From assembly GCA_039808985.1 (NCBI GenBank), contig JBDHUC010000001.1, positions 96,757-160,756 of the forward strand: DNA of 64,000 nt, read 5' to 3'. Source of the DNA: SXRF01 sp039808985. Lineage in GTDB: Bacteria; Pseudomonadota; Alphaproteobacteria; Rickettsiales; SXRF01. Made by a program: the position numbers and the translations under genes. Below, in pieces: positions 42,051 through 51,459 of the stretch (within the stretch, counting starts at the first letter, position 1; the number at the start of each line of letters is the position of its first letter). The notes below the pieces were generated by a model. It had not been told where the DNA came from. It made no database searches and saw only the letters and a list, made by a program, of their open reading frames with translations.

Positions 42051-43382
42051 TCAATAACGCTTGGAGATTATCATGGACACAGGGACAAGGTTAAAGCCAT
42101 TTTCTTCAGACTTTGCCGCCCATGTATTTAATTGCTTAATGGTAAGCGGGTAGCTTCGGGCAATACCAACCGCATAACCGTTCTGTTTTGCAATTTGCTC
42201 AAGAAGCGAAAGTCTTGCGTCAATTCCTGTTGGTGATAGTTCCTCATCAATCAGCGTATCAGCTATAATACTTGCCGTATTTCCCTGCTCGACTATATCC
42301 TTTGTTTCATTCTTTGCCGGTTGTTTGCCTATAACCAGCAGAAGGCCACGCCCTGAAAGAACCTGCAGAAGCGATTTAAACAGCTCATTATTACCAAGGA
42401 ATGCCTCATCCTGCGGCGTAAGGAACCCTACATAGCCAGAATCACGCGCCATAAGTTTTTTGATTTTTGTTTCATTTTCCGGCTGGTCATTGGACACAAG
42501 AAGACCAAGCGGACCTGGGTCTGAAACCGGATAATTAGAGGCTTCCATCGGCAGATCCAGCATTGTTTCATGGCCGCTTATACGCGCCGCCGTCATCCAG
42601 CTATGCAGATCCCTGGAATATACTGACAGGCTTAAATCAACAGCTTCCGGCAGGCGCAAGGCCTGTTCACTTGTGCTTCTATTGGTGCCAACCCCGCTTA
42701 CGATTATAGCTATCATCGGCCTTTTATCTTTAAGCACAAGCGGCTTGGAATAATATTTCCATGGCTTCGTGCCATCGTTCCCGATTTTTGGCAAAGCTCC
42801 GAATTCTGTCTTATCAATTAAATTTTTAGATATATCTGCAGGTGGGGTGGTTGACGGTATAATCGTTGGCATTTGTGCATCTTCTGATGGCTCTGGCGCC
42901 GGGGTTATGGCTTCTTCAACCTGTTCTTTTGCCTGTTCCTGAATCTGGCTGTCCTGCTTAACCTGCGGTGTCGGCACGGTTTCCGCCGGTGATTCTTTAG
43001 GATGCTCGACAGTCGGTTCCGGCTCTTTGGCTGGCTGTGGCTCAGGTTCTTTTACAGGCTCGCTTTCCTTGGTTTCTTTAGCGGCAGGCTCAGGTGCCGG
43101 TGGATTCTTATCAACTGTTTCCTGCTTCTGCTTATCTGATGTTGCGTCTGCTCCTTCAGGATTTTTGGAAGAAATAATATTTCCGTATATATCGGAAGTC
43201 TCCAGAGTAACAAGCAATCTGCGCCCTGATGAGAAGGCATCGGCAGTTTCCTGCTCACTCATTAGCCAGATAAGGGCAACCTGTGCAAACAAGAATAAAA
43301 GCATTACAATCAGCGTCACTTTCCAGAGCAACTGCCTCCAGAAGAACGGGGTTGATTTGTATATTGACTTGCCTTTTGCCAT
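42051..43382 (-). CDS. divergent polysaccharide deacetylase family protein (YibQ/DUF610)
   Basis: The 443-residue protein has one N-terminal membrane helix, a Pro/Glu/Lys-rich linker (about residues 70-190) and a C-terminal divergent deacetylase domain. MIAIIVSGVGTNRSTSEQAL, ETMLDLPMEASNYPVSDPGP and GYVGFLTPQDEAFLGN follow the YibQ pattern. In this family catalytic residues of true deacetylases are mostly lost. Its place after envC and ctpA points to a cell-envelope role. Confidence 0.88.
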   Translation of the reverse strand: MAKGKSIYKSTPFFWRQLLWKVTLIVMLLFLFAQVALIWLMSEQETADAFSSGRRLLVTLETSDIYGNIISSKNPEGADATSDKQKQETVDKNPPAPEPAAKETKESEPVKEPEPQPAKEPEPTVEHPKESPAETVPTPQVKQDSQIQEQAKEQVEEAITPAPEPSEDAQMPTIIPSTTPPADISKNLIDKTEFGALPKIGNDGTKPWKYYSKPLVLKDKRPMIAIIVSGVGTNRSTSEQALRLPEAVDLSLSVYSRDLHSWMTAARISGHETMLDLPMEASNYPVSDPGPLGLLVSNDQPENETKIKKLMARDSGYVGFLTPQDEAFLGNNELFKSLLQVLSGRGLLLVIGKQPAKNETKDIVEQGNTASIIADTLIDEELSPTGIDARLSLLEQIAKQNGYAVGIARSYPLTIKQLNTWAAKSEENGFNLVPVSMIISKRY

Positions 43383-43414
43383 AACCAGCTTTCAATAAAA
43401 TACCAGGCAGGATA

Positions 43415-43443
43415 CAACCCTTCCATCAAAAATGGAAGGGTTG
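43415..43443. repeat. perfect 12-bp hairpin between ctpA and the yibQ-like gene
   Basis: CAACCCTTCCAT (43415-43426) pairs with ATGGAAGGGTTG (43432-43443). It lies in the 70-base gap downstream of ctpA. On the minus strand no T-run follows, so mRNA end protection or attenuation is as likely as termination. Confidence 0.7.
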
Positions 43444-43452
43444 CATTTTATA

Positions 43453-44844
43453 TTATTTATCTGCCGTAGTTTTATTATAGACATTAATACCGCGTAGAAG
43501 GTCAATAGCCCTTTGTAACTGGAAGTCCTCAGCAGCATCAGCATCAATATTTTTATTAATCGACGCATCATTGTCCTTATCTTTTCCATTTGCAGGGTTA
43601 TCCTTCGAATCAGGCTTGGAATCAGGTTTTTTACCCGCCTTTTCCTCTGCCTCGCGTTTTTCTTTTTCTTTCTTATCCTGCAGATTCTCAAGACGTTTAC
43701 GGAGCTGTGCCTCGCTGCGCATTTTATCATTGCCTTTTAGCAGCTCGATCTTGGCTGGCTGAACTTCAATATCAGGAATAATGCCCTTATTCTGGATAGA
43801 ATGCCCAGACGGAGTATAATAACGGGCGGTGGTAAGCTTTATAGCCCCATGGTCAGGGATAGGTATAACGGTCTGTACCGAGCCTTTACCAAAGCTTTTT
43901 GTTCCCATTATTATAGCGCGCTTATGGTCCTGAAGAGCACCGGACACAATTTCGGAAGCCGAAGCCGAGCCGTTATTAATAAGCACCACAACAGGGATGT
44001 TATCAGCAACCAGCTCATTGCCTTCTTTTGCGCTATAACGCTTGGTTTTTTCCGGGTTGCGCTCGCGGGTAGAAACAACTTCACCTTGTTTTAAAAACGC
44101 ATCGGCAACGGAAACCGACTGCTCAAGCAACCCGCCCGGATTATTGCGCAGGTCAAGCACTACACCGCGCAGGTTAGGCAGATCTTTTTTAATTCGCGCA
44201 AATTCTTCACGCATGAGCTCGGTTGTCTGCTCAGTAAACTGGGTAAGACGGATATAGGCTATATCATCGCCTTCCGCACGGGCCTTGGCGGATTTTATCT
44301 TGATGACAGCCCTGGTGACAGTAAGTTCCAGCGGTTCGGTCATATCCTCGCGCAGGATTGTAAGCTTCACTTTTGAATCAACCGGCCCACGCATTTTATC
44401 AACAGCCTCAGACAGGGTCATACCCATAACCGCATTATCATTTATATAGCTGATATAATCTCCAGCTTTGACACCAGCTTTGAATGCAGGTGTATCATCA
44501 ATAGGGGTTATAACACGCACCAGGCCGTTTTCCATGGTGACTTCGATGCCAAGACCACCAAATTCACCTTTAGTCTGCACCTGCATTTCCTTGAAGGATT
44601 TTTCATTCATATAGCCAGAATGAGGATCAAGCGACGTAAGCATTCCATTTATAGCAGCTTCAACCAGATCACTATCTTTTACTTCTTCTACATAATCGGT
44701 GCGTATTCGGTCGAAAACATCTCCAAACAGGCCAAGAAGCTGGAGCGTTTCATTTTTTTCAGCATATGATACAACAGGGGGCAGCAGGAAAGGAGAAACA
44801 ACGGCAAATCCACCAAAGAGGCAGAGTTTAGTAATACGGCGCAT
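43453..44844 (-). CDS. ctpA: C-terminal processing peptidase (S41, CtpA)
   Basis: The 463-residue protein has an N-terminal signal or anchor, an N-terminal helical part, a PDZ domain (about residues 85-165, GGLGIEVTMENGLVRV), and the S41 core. GSASASEIVSGAL carries the catalytic Ser, and GTKSFGKGSVQ carries the Lys. The charged C-terminal tail (EKEKREAEEKAGKKPDSK) is common in alphaproteobacterial CtpA. It follows envC in the conserved gpmI-envC-ctpA order. Confidence 0.94.
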   Translation of the reverse strand: MRRITKLCLFGGFAVVSPFLLPPVVSYAEKNETLQLLGLFGDVFDRIRTDYVEEVKDSDLVEAAINGMLTSLDPHSGYMNEKSFKEMQVQTKGEFGGLGIEVTMENGLVRVITPIDDTPAFKAGVKAGDYISYINDNAVMGMTLSEAVDKMRGPVDSKVKLTILREDMTEPLELTVTRAVIKIKSAKARAEGDDIAYIRLTQFTEQTTELMREEFARIKKDLPNLRGVVLDLRNNPGGLLEQSVSVADAFLKQGEVVSTRERNPEKTKRYSAKEGNELVADNIPVVVLINNGSASASEIVSGALQDHKRAIIMGTKSFGKGSVQTVIPIPDHGAIKLTTARYYTPSGHSIQNKGIIPDIEVQPAKIELLKGNDKMRSEAQLRKRLENLQDKKEKEKREAEEKAGKKPDSKPDSKDNPANGKDKDNDASINKNIDADAAEDFQLQRAIDLLRGINVYNKTTADK

Positions 44845-44930
44845 AATTTATATTCTCCTAAAGCGATTAAAAATTTTCAGATTTTATACCCTAATAAAAA
44901 ACCATATATAATAATACATATTTATTTAAA

Positions 44931-44960
44931 TGATATATCACTTATTGATATATCACTTAT
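44931..44960. repeat. perfect 15-bp tandem duplication at the envC stop
   Basis: TGATATATCACTTAT occurs twice in direct succession. The envC stop codon (44953-44955 on the minus strand) lies in the second unit. Confidence 0.85.
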
Positions 44961-46140
44961 TTAGGCCACGAACCCATGGCGCAGGGTCAATCGGCTGGTT
45001 ATTTGACCTTAGCTCCATGTATAGGCGGTTATTATTTTCATCATCTCCCATAGCACCAATTGGCTCTCCTTCCAACAGAAAGTCGCCAACAGATGCATCA
45101 ATTTTTGACATACCAGCAAGCAGTGTGTGAAAACCATCACTATGCCGCAGTATAATCATGCTGCCATACTCCATGAACGGCCCGGTAAATAACACCTCGG
45201 CATCGTAAGGGGATGTAACCTGTGCGCCGGGACGGGTGGTTATAATTATGCCCTTTGTGGTTTCATTTAGCTTGCTCTCGCCGAATCTTTGTGAAAGCTT
45301 GCCAGCCGCAGGAACACGTATATGACCTTTGGCATCAGCAAATGAACGCAACTGCCCTTTTTCACCCTCTGGCTGACTGGTATCGCTTTCTATTTCATCT
45401 TCCTGTTTTTTCCGTTCCAGTTCTTTTTCACGTTCCAGCGATATTATAAGATCCTTTAAATCTTTGGCTTTTCTAGCCAGCGACTGTGTTTTTGCCCTTA
45501 CTTCCTGCTGCTGGGCATTAAGTTTTTTCTGAATTATGCTATGTTCTGCAATCTGGGTTTTTAGTAATTCACGCTGCTCGGAAAGCCTGGCACGCTCGCT
45601 GTTGGCATCTTCCTGGTTTTTAGTAAGCGACTGCTTCATGGCCTCAAGTTCTGCCATTTGCTTTCGTATAACCCCGGATTGAAATTTTATACTATCCACA
45701 GTCATTTTAAGCGCACGCGATGCTTTCATATTATCCATCATATCACCGGGCATCAAAATAATAGCTTCAGGTGGTGTCTGGCTTAATTTTAAAGAGGCCT
45801 GGACCATTGTCGCAAGGTCTTTTTTGCGGATATTCAAAGCTTCTGTTTTTTCGTTTATCTGCAAAGTCATGGAGCGTAGCTTATCTTCGATTGCCGATAG
45901 TTTGGCTTCGCTTGATTGCAGGTCAGCGGCTGTTTTCACCATCTGTTCGTTAAGTTTCTTATATTTAGCCGCAAGCATCCTGTTTTCTTCGGCTAGTTTT
46001 TTGCCGCGTTCCTTTTGCGCTTCCAGCTCTTTTTGTGTTTTTTGCAGTTCTTCATTGGGGGAGGCGGCAAAGGCATATTGCGGTGGGCATAGCAAAATCA
46101 GCATAATTGCCAAATTATATGCCGTGAAAATTTTAGGCAT
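44953..46140 (-). CDS. envC: murein hydrolase activator EnvC
   Basis: The ATG at 46140 is chosen over an upstream TTG at 46149. The 395-residue product has a signal peptide, a very long coiled coil (about residues 25-240, with many EL/EK heptads) and a LytM domain. The usual zinc ligands are lost (the end reads RLYMELRSNNQPIDP rather than HLHFE). This is the layout of EnvC, which activates amidases at the septum. It overlaps the gpmI stop by 8 bases. Confidence 0.92.
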   Translation of the reverse strand: MPKIFTAYNLAIMLILLCPPQYAFAASPNEELQKTQKELEAQKERGKKLAEENRMLAAKYKKLNEQMVKTAADLQSSEAKLSAIEDKLRSMTLQINEKTEALNIRKKDLATMVQASLKLSQTPPEAIILMPGDMMDNMKASRALKMTVDSIKFQSGVIRKQMAELEAMKQSLTKNQEDANSERARLSEQRELLKTQIAEHSIIQKKLNAQQQEVRAKTQSLARKAKDLKDLIISLEREKELERKKQEDEIESDTSQPEGEKGQLRSFADAKGHIRVPAAGKLSQRFGESKLNETTKGIIITTRPGAQVTSPYDAEVLFTGPFMEYGSMIILRHSDGFHTLLAGMSKIDASVGDFLLEGEPIGAMGDDENNNRLYMELRSNNQPIDPAPWVRGLNK

Positions 46141-47674
46141 AGCTTCCAAGAAGGGATATGCCTGTCATTTCACCAGGTTGTGTTATACCCATTATTTTAA
46201 GTATGGTGGGAGCTATGTCGCCAAGCTTTCCGTCAGATATTTTAATTTTATTCCCGCGAAGTTTTTCTGATATTATTATAATCGGCACTACGTTCAATGT
46301 GTGCGCGGTGTGCGGCTGGTTGGTTTCTTCGTCAAACATCTGCTCAGCATTTCCATGATCAGCGGTAACAATCATAGCGCCGCCCCTGGCAAGGGTTGCT
46401 TTTATTACTTTTCCAAGGCAATCATCAACTGCTTCCACAGCTTTTATGGCTGCTTTAATATCGCCGGTATGGCCAACCATGTCGGTGTTGGCGTAATTCA
46501 CTACTATGAAATCAAATTTTTCTGCCTCAATAGCAGCAACTAATTTTTCTGTTACTTCATAAGCCGACATTTCCGGCTTTTCGTCATAAGTCGCAACTTT
46601 AGGGGAGGGCACCAAAATACGCTCTTCGCCTGGAAACTCCTTCTCACGGCCACCATTAAAAAAGAAGGTAACATGTGCGTATTTCTCAGTTTCAGCGATA
46701 CGAAGCTGGGCAAGCCCTTCGCGTGAAATTATTTCACCAAGAATATTGGTAAGAGGCTCCGGCGGAAACAGGGCAGGCATCAATTTTGCGAGGCTTGAAG
46801 AATATTCCGCCATACCAAGGGAGGCTGAAAATTTGATTATTTTGTTACGCGCAAAGCCACTGAACTGCTGGTCGAGGAGGGCAGTTAAAATTTCGCGCAC
46901 GCGGTCAGCCCGGAAATTACACATGAACAACCCATCACCGTCATTCATTCCCTTATAGGGAGCGATGGATACTGGAAGTACAAATTCATCATTTACGTTA
47001 TTCGTATAGCTTTGCTCTATGGCGGATATAGCATCAGCCTGGGAAATAGTTTCGCCAGTCAGTACATCATACGCCTTCTGCACGCGTTCCCAGCGGTTAT
47101 CTCGGTCCATTGCGTAATATCTGCCGCTTATGCTTGCTATGGTTATTTCAGGCCCGGTTTCTGACTCTATGGATTTTACAAAAGAAATTGCGCTTTGCGG
47201 CGGGGTGTCACGGCCATCAAGGAACAGGTGAAGCTTTACGTGCAGGCCATTTTTTGCAAATATCCCGGCTATTTTTCTTATATGCGTTATATGAGAATGC
47301 ACTCCGCCGTCTGAACAAAGGCCCAGTATATGCACGACCCCGGTTTTTGCCTTAATTGCTGCAATAAAATCCTGCAGCGGCTTTTTCTGCTCAAGCGAGC
47401 CATCTTCCAGTGCGGCATCAATACGCGGAAGATCCTGCATGAGGACGCGGCCACTGCCGATATTCATATGCCCAACCTCAGAATTTCCCATTTGTCCGGA
47501 AGGCAGCCCGACATGGAGCTCAGAAGCATTTATCATTCCATTAGGGAAATTCGCGGTTGCATTGTCAATATTTGGGGTATTTGCCAGAGCTATTGCATTA
47601 TCATTTCCGGCATGGGCATGGCCCCAGCCATCCAGAACAGCAAGAACTACAGGCTTTGGTCGTTTGCTGGACAT
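46133..47674 (-). CDS. gpmI: 2,3-bisphosphoglycerate-independent phosphoglycerate mutase
   Basis: GpmI interconverts 3- and 2-phosphoglycerate using two Mn ions. The 513-residue protein has VLDGWGHA at the N-terminus, the catalytic Ser in GNSEVGHMNIG, FLDGRDTPP, and the C-terminal metal sites VTADHGNAEQM and TAHTLNVVP. Length is normal. With eno at 62186 it covers two consecutive glycolytic steps, although the genes are not linked. Confidence 0.97.
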   Translation of the reverse strand: MSSKRPKPVVLAVLDGWGHAHAGNDNAIALANTPNIDNATANFPNGMINASELHVGLPSGQMGNSEVGHMNIGSGRVLMQDLPRIDAALEDGSLEQKKPLQDFIAAIKAKTGVVHILGLCSDGGVHSHITHIRKIAGIFAKNGLHVKLHLFLDGRDTPPQSAISFVKSIESETGPEITIASISGRYYAMDRDNRWERVQKAYDVLTGETISQADAISAIEQSYTNNVNDEFVLPVSIAPYKGMNDGDGLFMCNFRADRVREILTALLDQQFSGFARNKIIKFSASLGMAEYSSSLAKLMPALFPPEPLTNILGEIISREGLAQLRIAETEKYAHVTFFFNGGREKEFPGEERILVPSPKVATYDEKPEMSAYEVTEKLVAAIEAEKFDFIVVNYANTDMVGHTGDIKAAIKAVEAVDDCLGKVIKATLARGGAMIVTADHGNAEQMFDEETNQPHTAHTLNVVPIIIISEKLRGNKIKISDGKLGDIAPTILKIMGITQPGEMTGISLLGSYA

Positions 47675-47680
47675 GGCTGA

Positions 47681-48394
47681 TTAATTCGCCGTCGCTGCGT
47701 TGGCATCTTCTATAAGGCCTTTAAGCGTTGCCTTATCCGGGCGCTTTCCAGCCGTTACATAATAAACAATTTTTGCCAGGTTGGTTGTATAATCCCCAAG
47801 GCGCTCAAGGTTCTTTGCCGAAAACACCACTTGTGTGCATGGTATTATATTATCCGATGCGTTTGCCATTTCCTTCTGCATCATCTCAACCAACTCGCGG
47901 TACAACGCATCAATTTCCTTGTCGCGCCGCCATATTATTGCTGCTTTCTGGGTATTTTTTTCAGCAAAAGCCGTAAGCGCGCCATCTAACATTTCAACAA
48001 TAATATCCGCCATTTTTTCGAGTTTTACTATTGCTTCTTCCAGGGCAAAATCCCCCATGCGCACGCTGCGTTTAACTGTATTCTTGGCAAGATCGCCTGC
48101 GTGTTCCAGCATCCCGGTTATTTTTATAATAGCGATAACAAAGCGCAGATCTATAGCCATAGGATTTTGCAGGGCAAGAACCACTGTGGCTTCTTCCTCA
48201 ATCATAAGGTCAAGCTCATTTATATGCTTATCAGCAAGTTTTGCGTCCGCGACCTTACCTTCATCACGCTGCCTGAAAGATTTTTTTGCAGCAATCACCA
48301 GGTCCTGAACCTCCTTGCCCATATCAAGGATAAGAGAAAGCAAGCGCTGCAACTGTTTGTCATATGAGCGCAACGTATGGTGGCCTATAGTCAT
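47681..48394 (-). CDS. phoU: phosphate signalling protein PhoU
   Basis: The 237-residue all-helical protein has the two PhoU repeats. DLRFVIAIIKITGMLEHAGDLAKNTVKR (positions about 80-107) and the paired AKNLERLGDYTTNLAK near residue 195 are metal-binding helices. PhoU connects the Pst transporter to the PhoR kinase. No pst, phoB or phoR gene is beside it. It sits inside the conserved rlmH-gpmI-envC block, an unusual position. Confidence 0.95.
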   Translation of the reverse strand: MTIGHHTLRSYDKQLQRLLSLILDMGKEVQDLVIAAKKSFRQRDEGKVADAKLADKHINELDLMIEEEATVVLALQNPMAIDLRFVIAIIKITGMLEHAGDLAKNTVKRSVRMGDFALEEAIVKLEKMADIIVEMLDGALTAFAEKNTQKAAIIWRRDKEIDALYRELVEMMQKEMANASDNIIPCTQVVFSAKNLERLGDYTTNLAKIVYYVTAGKRPDKATLKGLIEDANAATAN

Positions 48395-48420
48395 AATTTA
48401 TTGCCCTGTAAGTGTATATT

Positions 48421-48454
48421 CACAGCTATACTACTATATGTAGTAGTAACTGTG
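48421..48454. repeat. hairpin in the rlmH-phoU gap
   Basis: ACTACTA and TAGTAGT form a perfect 7-bp stem with a TATG loop, extended by CACAG/CTGTG after small bulges. On the plus strand a T-run follows, but no plus-strand gene ends here. Confidence 0.5.
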
Positions 48455-48505
48455 TAGGATTTTTTATATTTTTTTTAGTATTTGTTATTAGATGACAGGT
48501 GCTTT

Positions 48506-48961
48506 TCAATCTCGATGATATGGATGTCCGGATATTACTGAATTAGCGCGGTATAATTGTTCGGCAAGCATACCGCGCACCAGCATATGCGGCCATGTTA
48601 CCCGGCCAAAGGACCAGAGCAGATTAGCTTTTTTTAGTATGCTGCCATCAAGCCCGTCTGCACCACCAATTATGAAGGCAAACGATGATATTCCCTGCTG
48701 CTGGCATTTTAGAATATGTCCGGAAAATTCGCGGCTGGAAAGAAGGTCGCCACTTTCATCAAGGGCAATTATATGTTCATGCCCGGCGCAGGCGCCAAGC
48801 AGCAATTCAGCTTCTCTGGCCTTGCGCTGCCTGGAATCGGAAATCTTTGTATCGAATTCCTTGCATTGCACTTTCCATGGGATACGCTTCACATAATCAT
48901 CGTATAATTGCAGTTGCGGCGAAGCCTTTGCTTTTCCAATAGCTGCTATCAGGATTTTCAT
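48506..48961 (-). CDS. rlmH: 23S rRNA pseudouridine-1915 N3-methyltransferase
   Basis: RlmH is a SPOUT methyltransferase acting on helix 69 of the 70S ribosome. The 151-residue protein has LIAAIGKAKA at the start, FIIGGADGLD as the SAM-binding knot and HPYHRD at the C-terminus, all family landmarks. It follows rsfS by 5 bases, the widely conserved rsfS-rlmH pair. Confidence 0.96.
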   Translation of the reverse strand: MKILIAAIGKAKASPQLQLYDDYVKRIPWKVQCKEFDTKISDSRQRKAREAELLLGACAGHEHIIALDESGDLLSSREFSGHILKCQQQGISSFAFIIGGADGLDGSILKKANLLWSFGRVTWPHMLVRGMLAEQLYRANSVISGHPYHRD

Positions 48962-48966
48962 GTGGT

Positions 48967-49362
48967 TTATAGTGCTATTTCAGCAGCAGGGATATTTGCC
49001 GACCACATTTTCTCAAGGTTATAATGTTCGCGGGTGTCAGGTTTAAAAATATGAACTATTACATCACCGGCATCCACCAGAACCCAGTCACCGCTTTCGC
49101 GCCCCTCGGTGGGCACGGAATCATACCCCGCATGTTTCAGAGCAGTGACAACATAATCAGCCAGCGAGCCTACATGTTTTGATGACATGCCGCTTGCAAT
49201 CACCATACGGTCAGCAATATCGGATTTTCCTGAAAGGTCGATAGAAACTATTTTTTCCGCCTTGTTAGTGTCCAGTGTTTTAAGGACGAGTTTCTCAATT
49301 TGTGTCGGCGAAAGTTTTGGCAGAGCTGTTTTTTTAGTTATAAGATTTCTCCCGTGTGGCAA
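48967..49362 (-). CDS. rsfS: ribosomal silencing factor RsfS
   Basis: RsfS binds ribosomal protein L14 and blocks subunit joining when nutrients are scarce. The domain is clear from KAEKIVSIDLSGKSDIADRMVIASG and ESGDWVLVDAGDVIVHIF. The start is uncertain: the frame opens at a TTG (49362) that yields 131 residues, while a GGGAG sits a few codons further in with no canonical start codon after it. nadD lies 16 bases upstream, the usual order. Confidence 0.92.
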   Translation of the reverse strand: MPHGRNLITKKTALPKLSPTQIEKLVLKTLDTNKAEKIVSIDLSGKSDIADRMVIASGMSSKHVGSLADYVVTALKHAGYDSVPTEGRESGDWVLVDAGDVIVHIFKPDTREHYNLEKMWSANIPAAEIAL

Positions 49363-49378
49363 TTTACCAGTTAATATC

Positions 49379-49990
49379 TTATTTATTATGGACTAAAAAT
49401 GCCTTTTTTCCAAGCTTTTTTCTTATATCGGTTGAAGAATTAGGGTCGCGCTGCATATGGATAAAGCGGAGTGACGGGATTTTCCTGTTAAATGCCAAAT
49501 TCTTATTATTGAGCAGAAAGCGCCGCATACGCTGATATGTTTTAGAAGAAATGCTGGTAAAAGAATAAGGGGAACGGTCAAAAACCACTACAGGCATCAT
49601 TTTAAGGATTGACTGCCAATGCTGCCATAAATGGAACCCGGCAAGATTATCGGCTCCCATCAGCCATATGAAATCAGTTCCCGGATAACGCTTTTTAAGC
49701 TCAGAAAGCGACTGGTAGGTGTATTGCGTGTTTATTAGCTTTTCAATATTAGATACATAAATATGGCGGTTTTTTCTGGTTATATTTTTTGCGAATTCAT
49801 AGCGCTCCATGTAGTCACCCATACCATCAACCGGCTTTAGTGGGTTTTGTGGGCTTACCAGCCACCAGACTTCGTCTATGCCAAGTTTTCTGAGCGCATA
49901 TTCGCTGATATGGATATGCCCGGCATGTGCGGGATTGAATGACCCGCCAAGCAAGCCAACAATACGGTTTCTGGTATAGATTGGTTTCAA
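49379..49990 (-). CDS. nadD: nicotinate-nucleotide adenylyltransferase
   Basis: NadD adenylates nicotinate mononucleotide in NAD synthesis. GLLGGSFNPAHAGHIHISEYA carries the (H/T)xGH nucleotidyl-transfer motif near residue 22, and the C-terminal SSTDIRKKL is the ISSTxIR block. The best start is a TTG at 49990 preceded by GAAGAG, giving 203 residues; no ATG exists before the motif. Confidence 0.94.
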   Translation of the reverse strand: MKPIYTRNRIVGLLGGSFNPAHAGHIHISEYALRKLGIDEVWWLVSPQNPLKPVDGMGDYMERYEFAKNITRKNRHIYVSNIEKLINTQYTYQSLSELKKRYPGTDFIWLMGADNLAGFHLWQHWQSILKMMPVVVFDRSPYSFTSISSKTYQRMRRFLLNNKNLAFNRKIPSLRFIHMQRDPNSSTDIRKKLGKKAFLVHNK

Positions 49991-50005
49991 TTTTCTGGCT
50001 CTTCT

Positions 50006-51289
50006 CTATGGACGGAGTTGCCCATTGCCATGCACAACATATTTGTAAGTTGTAAGTTGCTGTGCCCCAACAGGACCGCGCGCATGCAGCCTTCCTGTAG
50101 AAATCCCTATTTCCGCGCCAAAACCAAATTCACCACCATCTGCAAACTGGGTGGAAGTGTTATGCATAACGATAGAACTATCCACCTCGCGCAGGAATTT
50201 GCGCGCAACGCTGGTGTCGCCAGTTATTATCGCATCGGTATGATGAGAGCCGTAATGGTTGATATGATTTATAGCTTCCTGTTCATTGGCAACTATTTTT
50301 ATAGAGATTAGTGCCGCAAGATATTCAGCGTACCAGTCGTCATCATCAGCTTTTTCTATGCGTGAATCAATTTTCTGGGAAGCAGCGTCACCACGCACCA
50401 CACAACCGGATTTAACAAGGGCCTCAACAAGGCCTGGCAATATTTCCGGAGCTATTTCAGCATCAACCAGCAAGGATTCAGTAGCCCCGCAAATACCAAC
50501 CCGGCGCATTTTAGCGTTCAGCAAAACATCACGCGCCATGTTAAAATCAGCCGCTTTATGTATATAGGTGTGGCAGTTGCCATCCAGATGCAGGATAGTA
50601 GGAACGCGGCTTTCATCCTGTATGCGCTTGGTCAGTGATTTTCCGCCGCGGGGAATAATAACATCTATCATCCCAGTCATGGCAAGCATTTCTCCAACTG
50701 CCGCACGATCACGCATAGGCACAAGCTGAACAGCGTCAGCAGGTAGGCCGGCAAGCTTAAGTCCGTGATGCAGGCAATCGGCAATTGCCAGAGCTGAATT
50801 CAGGCATTCAGAGCCTGCGCGCAGTATAACCGCATTTCCGGATTTTATACATAGTGCCGCCGCATCCGCTGTGACGTTAGGGCGTGATTCATAAATCATT
50901 CCTATAACACCGATAGGAACACTTACGCGCTGCAATATCAGGCCATTAGGGCGCTCCCACTCTTCAAGGATTTTATTTACCGGATCCGGAATGGTGCAGA
51001 TAGTTTCCAGCCCAACAGCAATTGCTTCAATTCGCCTGGCATCAAGGCGCAAGCGGTCAAGCATGGCTGGCTCCAGGCCCTTCTGCCTGCCATACTCCAG
51101 GTCTTTTTCGTTTTTTTCTATCAATTGCTGGGTACGCTCCCGCAGGCAAAGTGCCGCTTGCGCCAGGGCCATATCCTTCTGCTCATTTTTCGCCTCGGCA
51201 AGCTGGCTGCTGGCCGTGCGCGCGCGCCTGCCCATATCCTGCATCAGGGAATGGATGTTACCGTCAGATTGAATGGTTTTGGTTTGCAT
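50006..51289 (-). CDS. proA: gamma-glutamyl phosphate reductase
   Basis: ProA reduces gamma-glutamyl phosphate in proline synthesis. The 427-residue aldehyde-dehydrogenase-fold protein has VPIGVIGMIYESRPNVTADA, AVILRAGSE, IIPRGGKSL, and the catalytic Cys in RRVGICGATE. proB, which usually precedes it, is not in the window. The chain runs into nadD after 15 bases. Confidence 0.96.
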   Translation of the reverse strand: MQTKTIQSDGNIHSLMQDMGRRARTASSQLAEAKNEQKDMALAQAALCLRERTQQLIEKNEKDLEYGRQKGLEPAMLDRLRLDARRIEAIAVGLETICTIPDPVNKILEEWERPNGLILQRVSVPIGVIGMIYESRPNVTADAAALCIKSGNAVILRAGSECLNSALAIADCLHHGLKLAGLPADAVQLVPMRDRAAVGEMLAMTGMIDVIIPRGGKSLTKRIQDESRVPTILHLDGNCHTYIHKAADFNMARDVLLNAKMRRVGICGATESLLVDAEIAPEILPGLVEALVKSGCVVRGDAASQKIDSRIEKADDDDWYAEYLAALISIKIVANEQEAINHINHYGSHHTDAIITGDTSVARKFLREVDSSIVMHNTSTQFADGGEFGFGAEIGISTGRLHARGPVGAQQLTTYKYVVHGNGQLRP

Positions 51290-51459
51290 AAGACATTTTT
51301 ACATCGAATCAATGGAATTGTCACGATAATCCCTAAAAATTCGTAAGCCCGCGCAATCCTGCATTCGACCTATATTGGGGCATATTCCTGAGTTTATCCT
51401 TTAAAGAATCTTTAGCAAGTTCCATATCATAATGGGTTTGCAGGTTATCCGATTACGTT

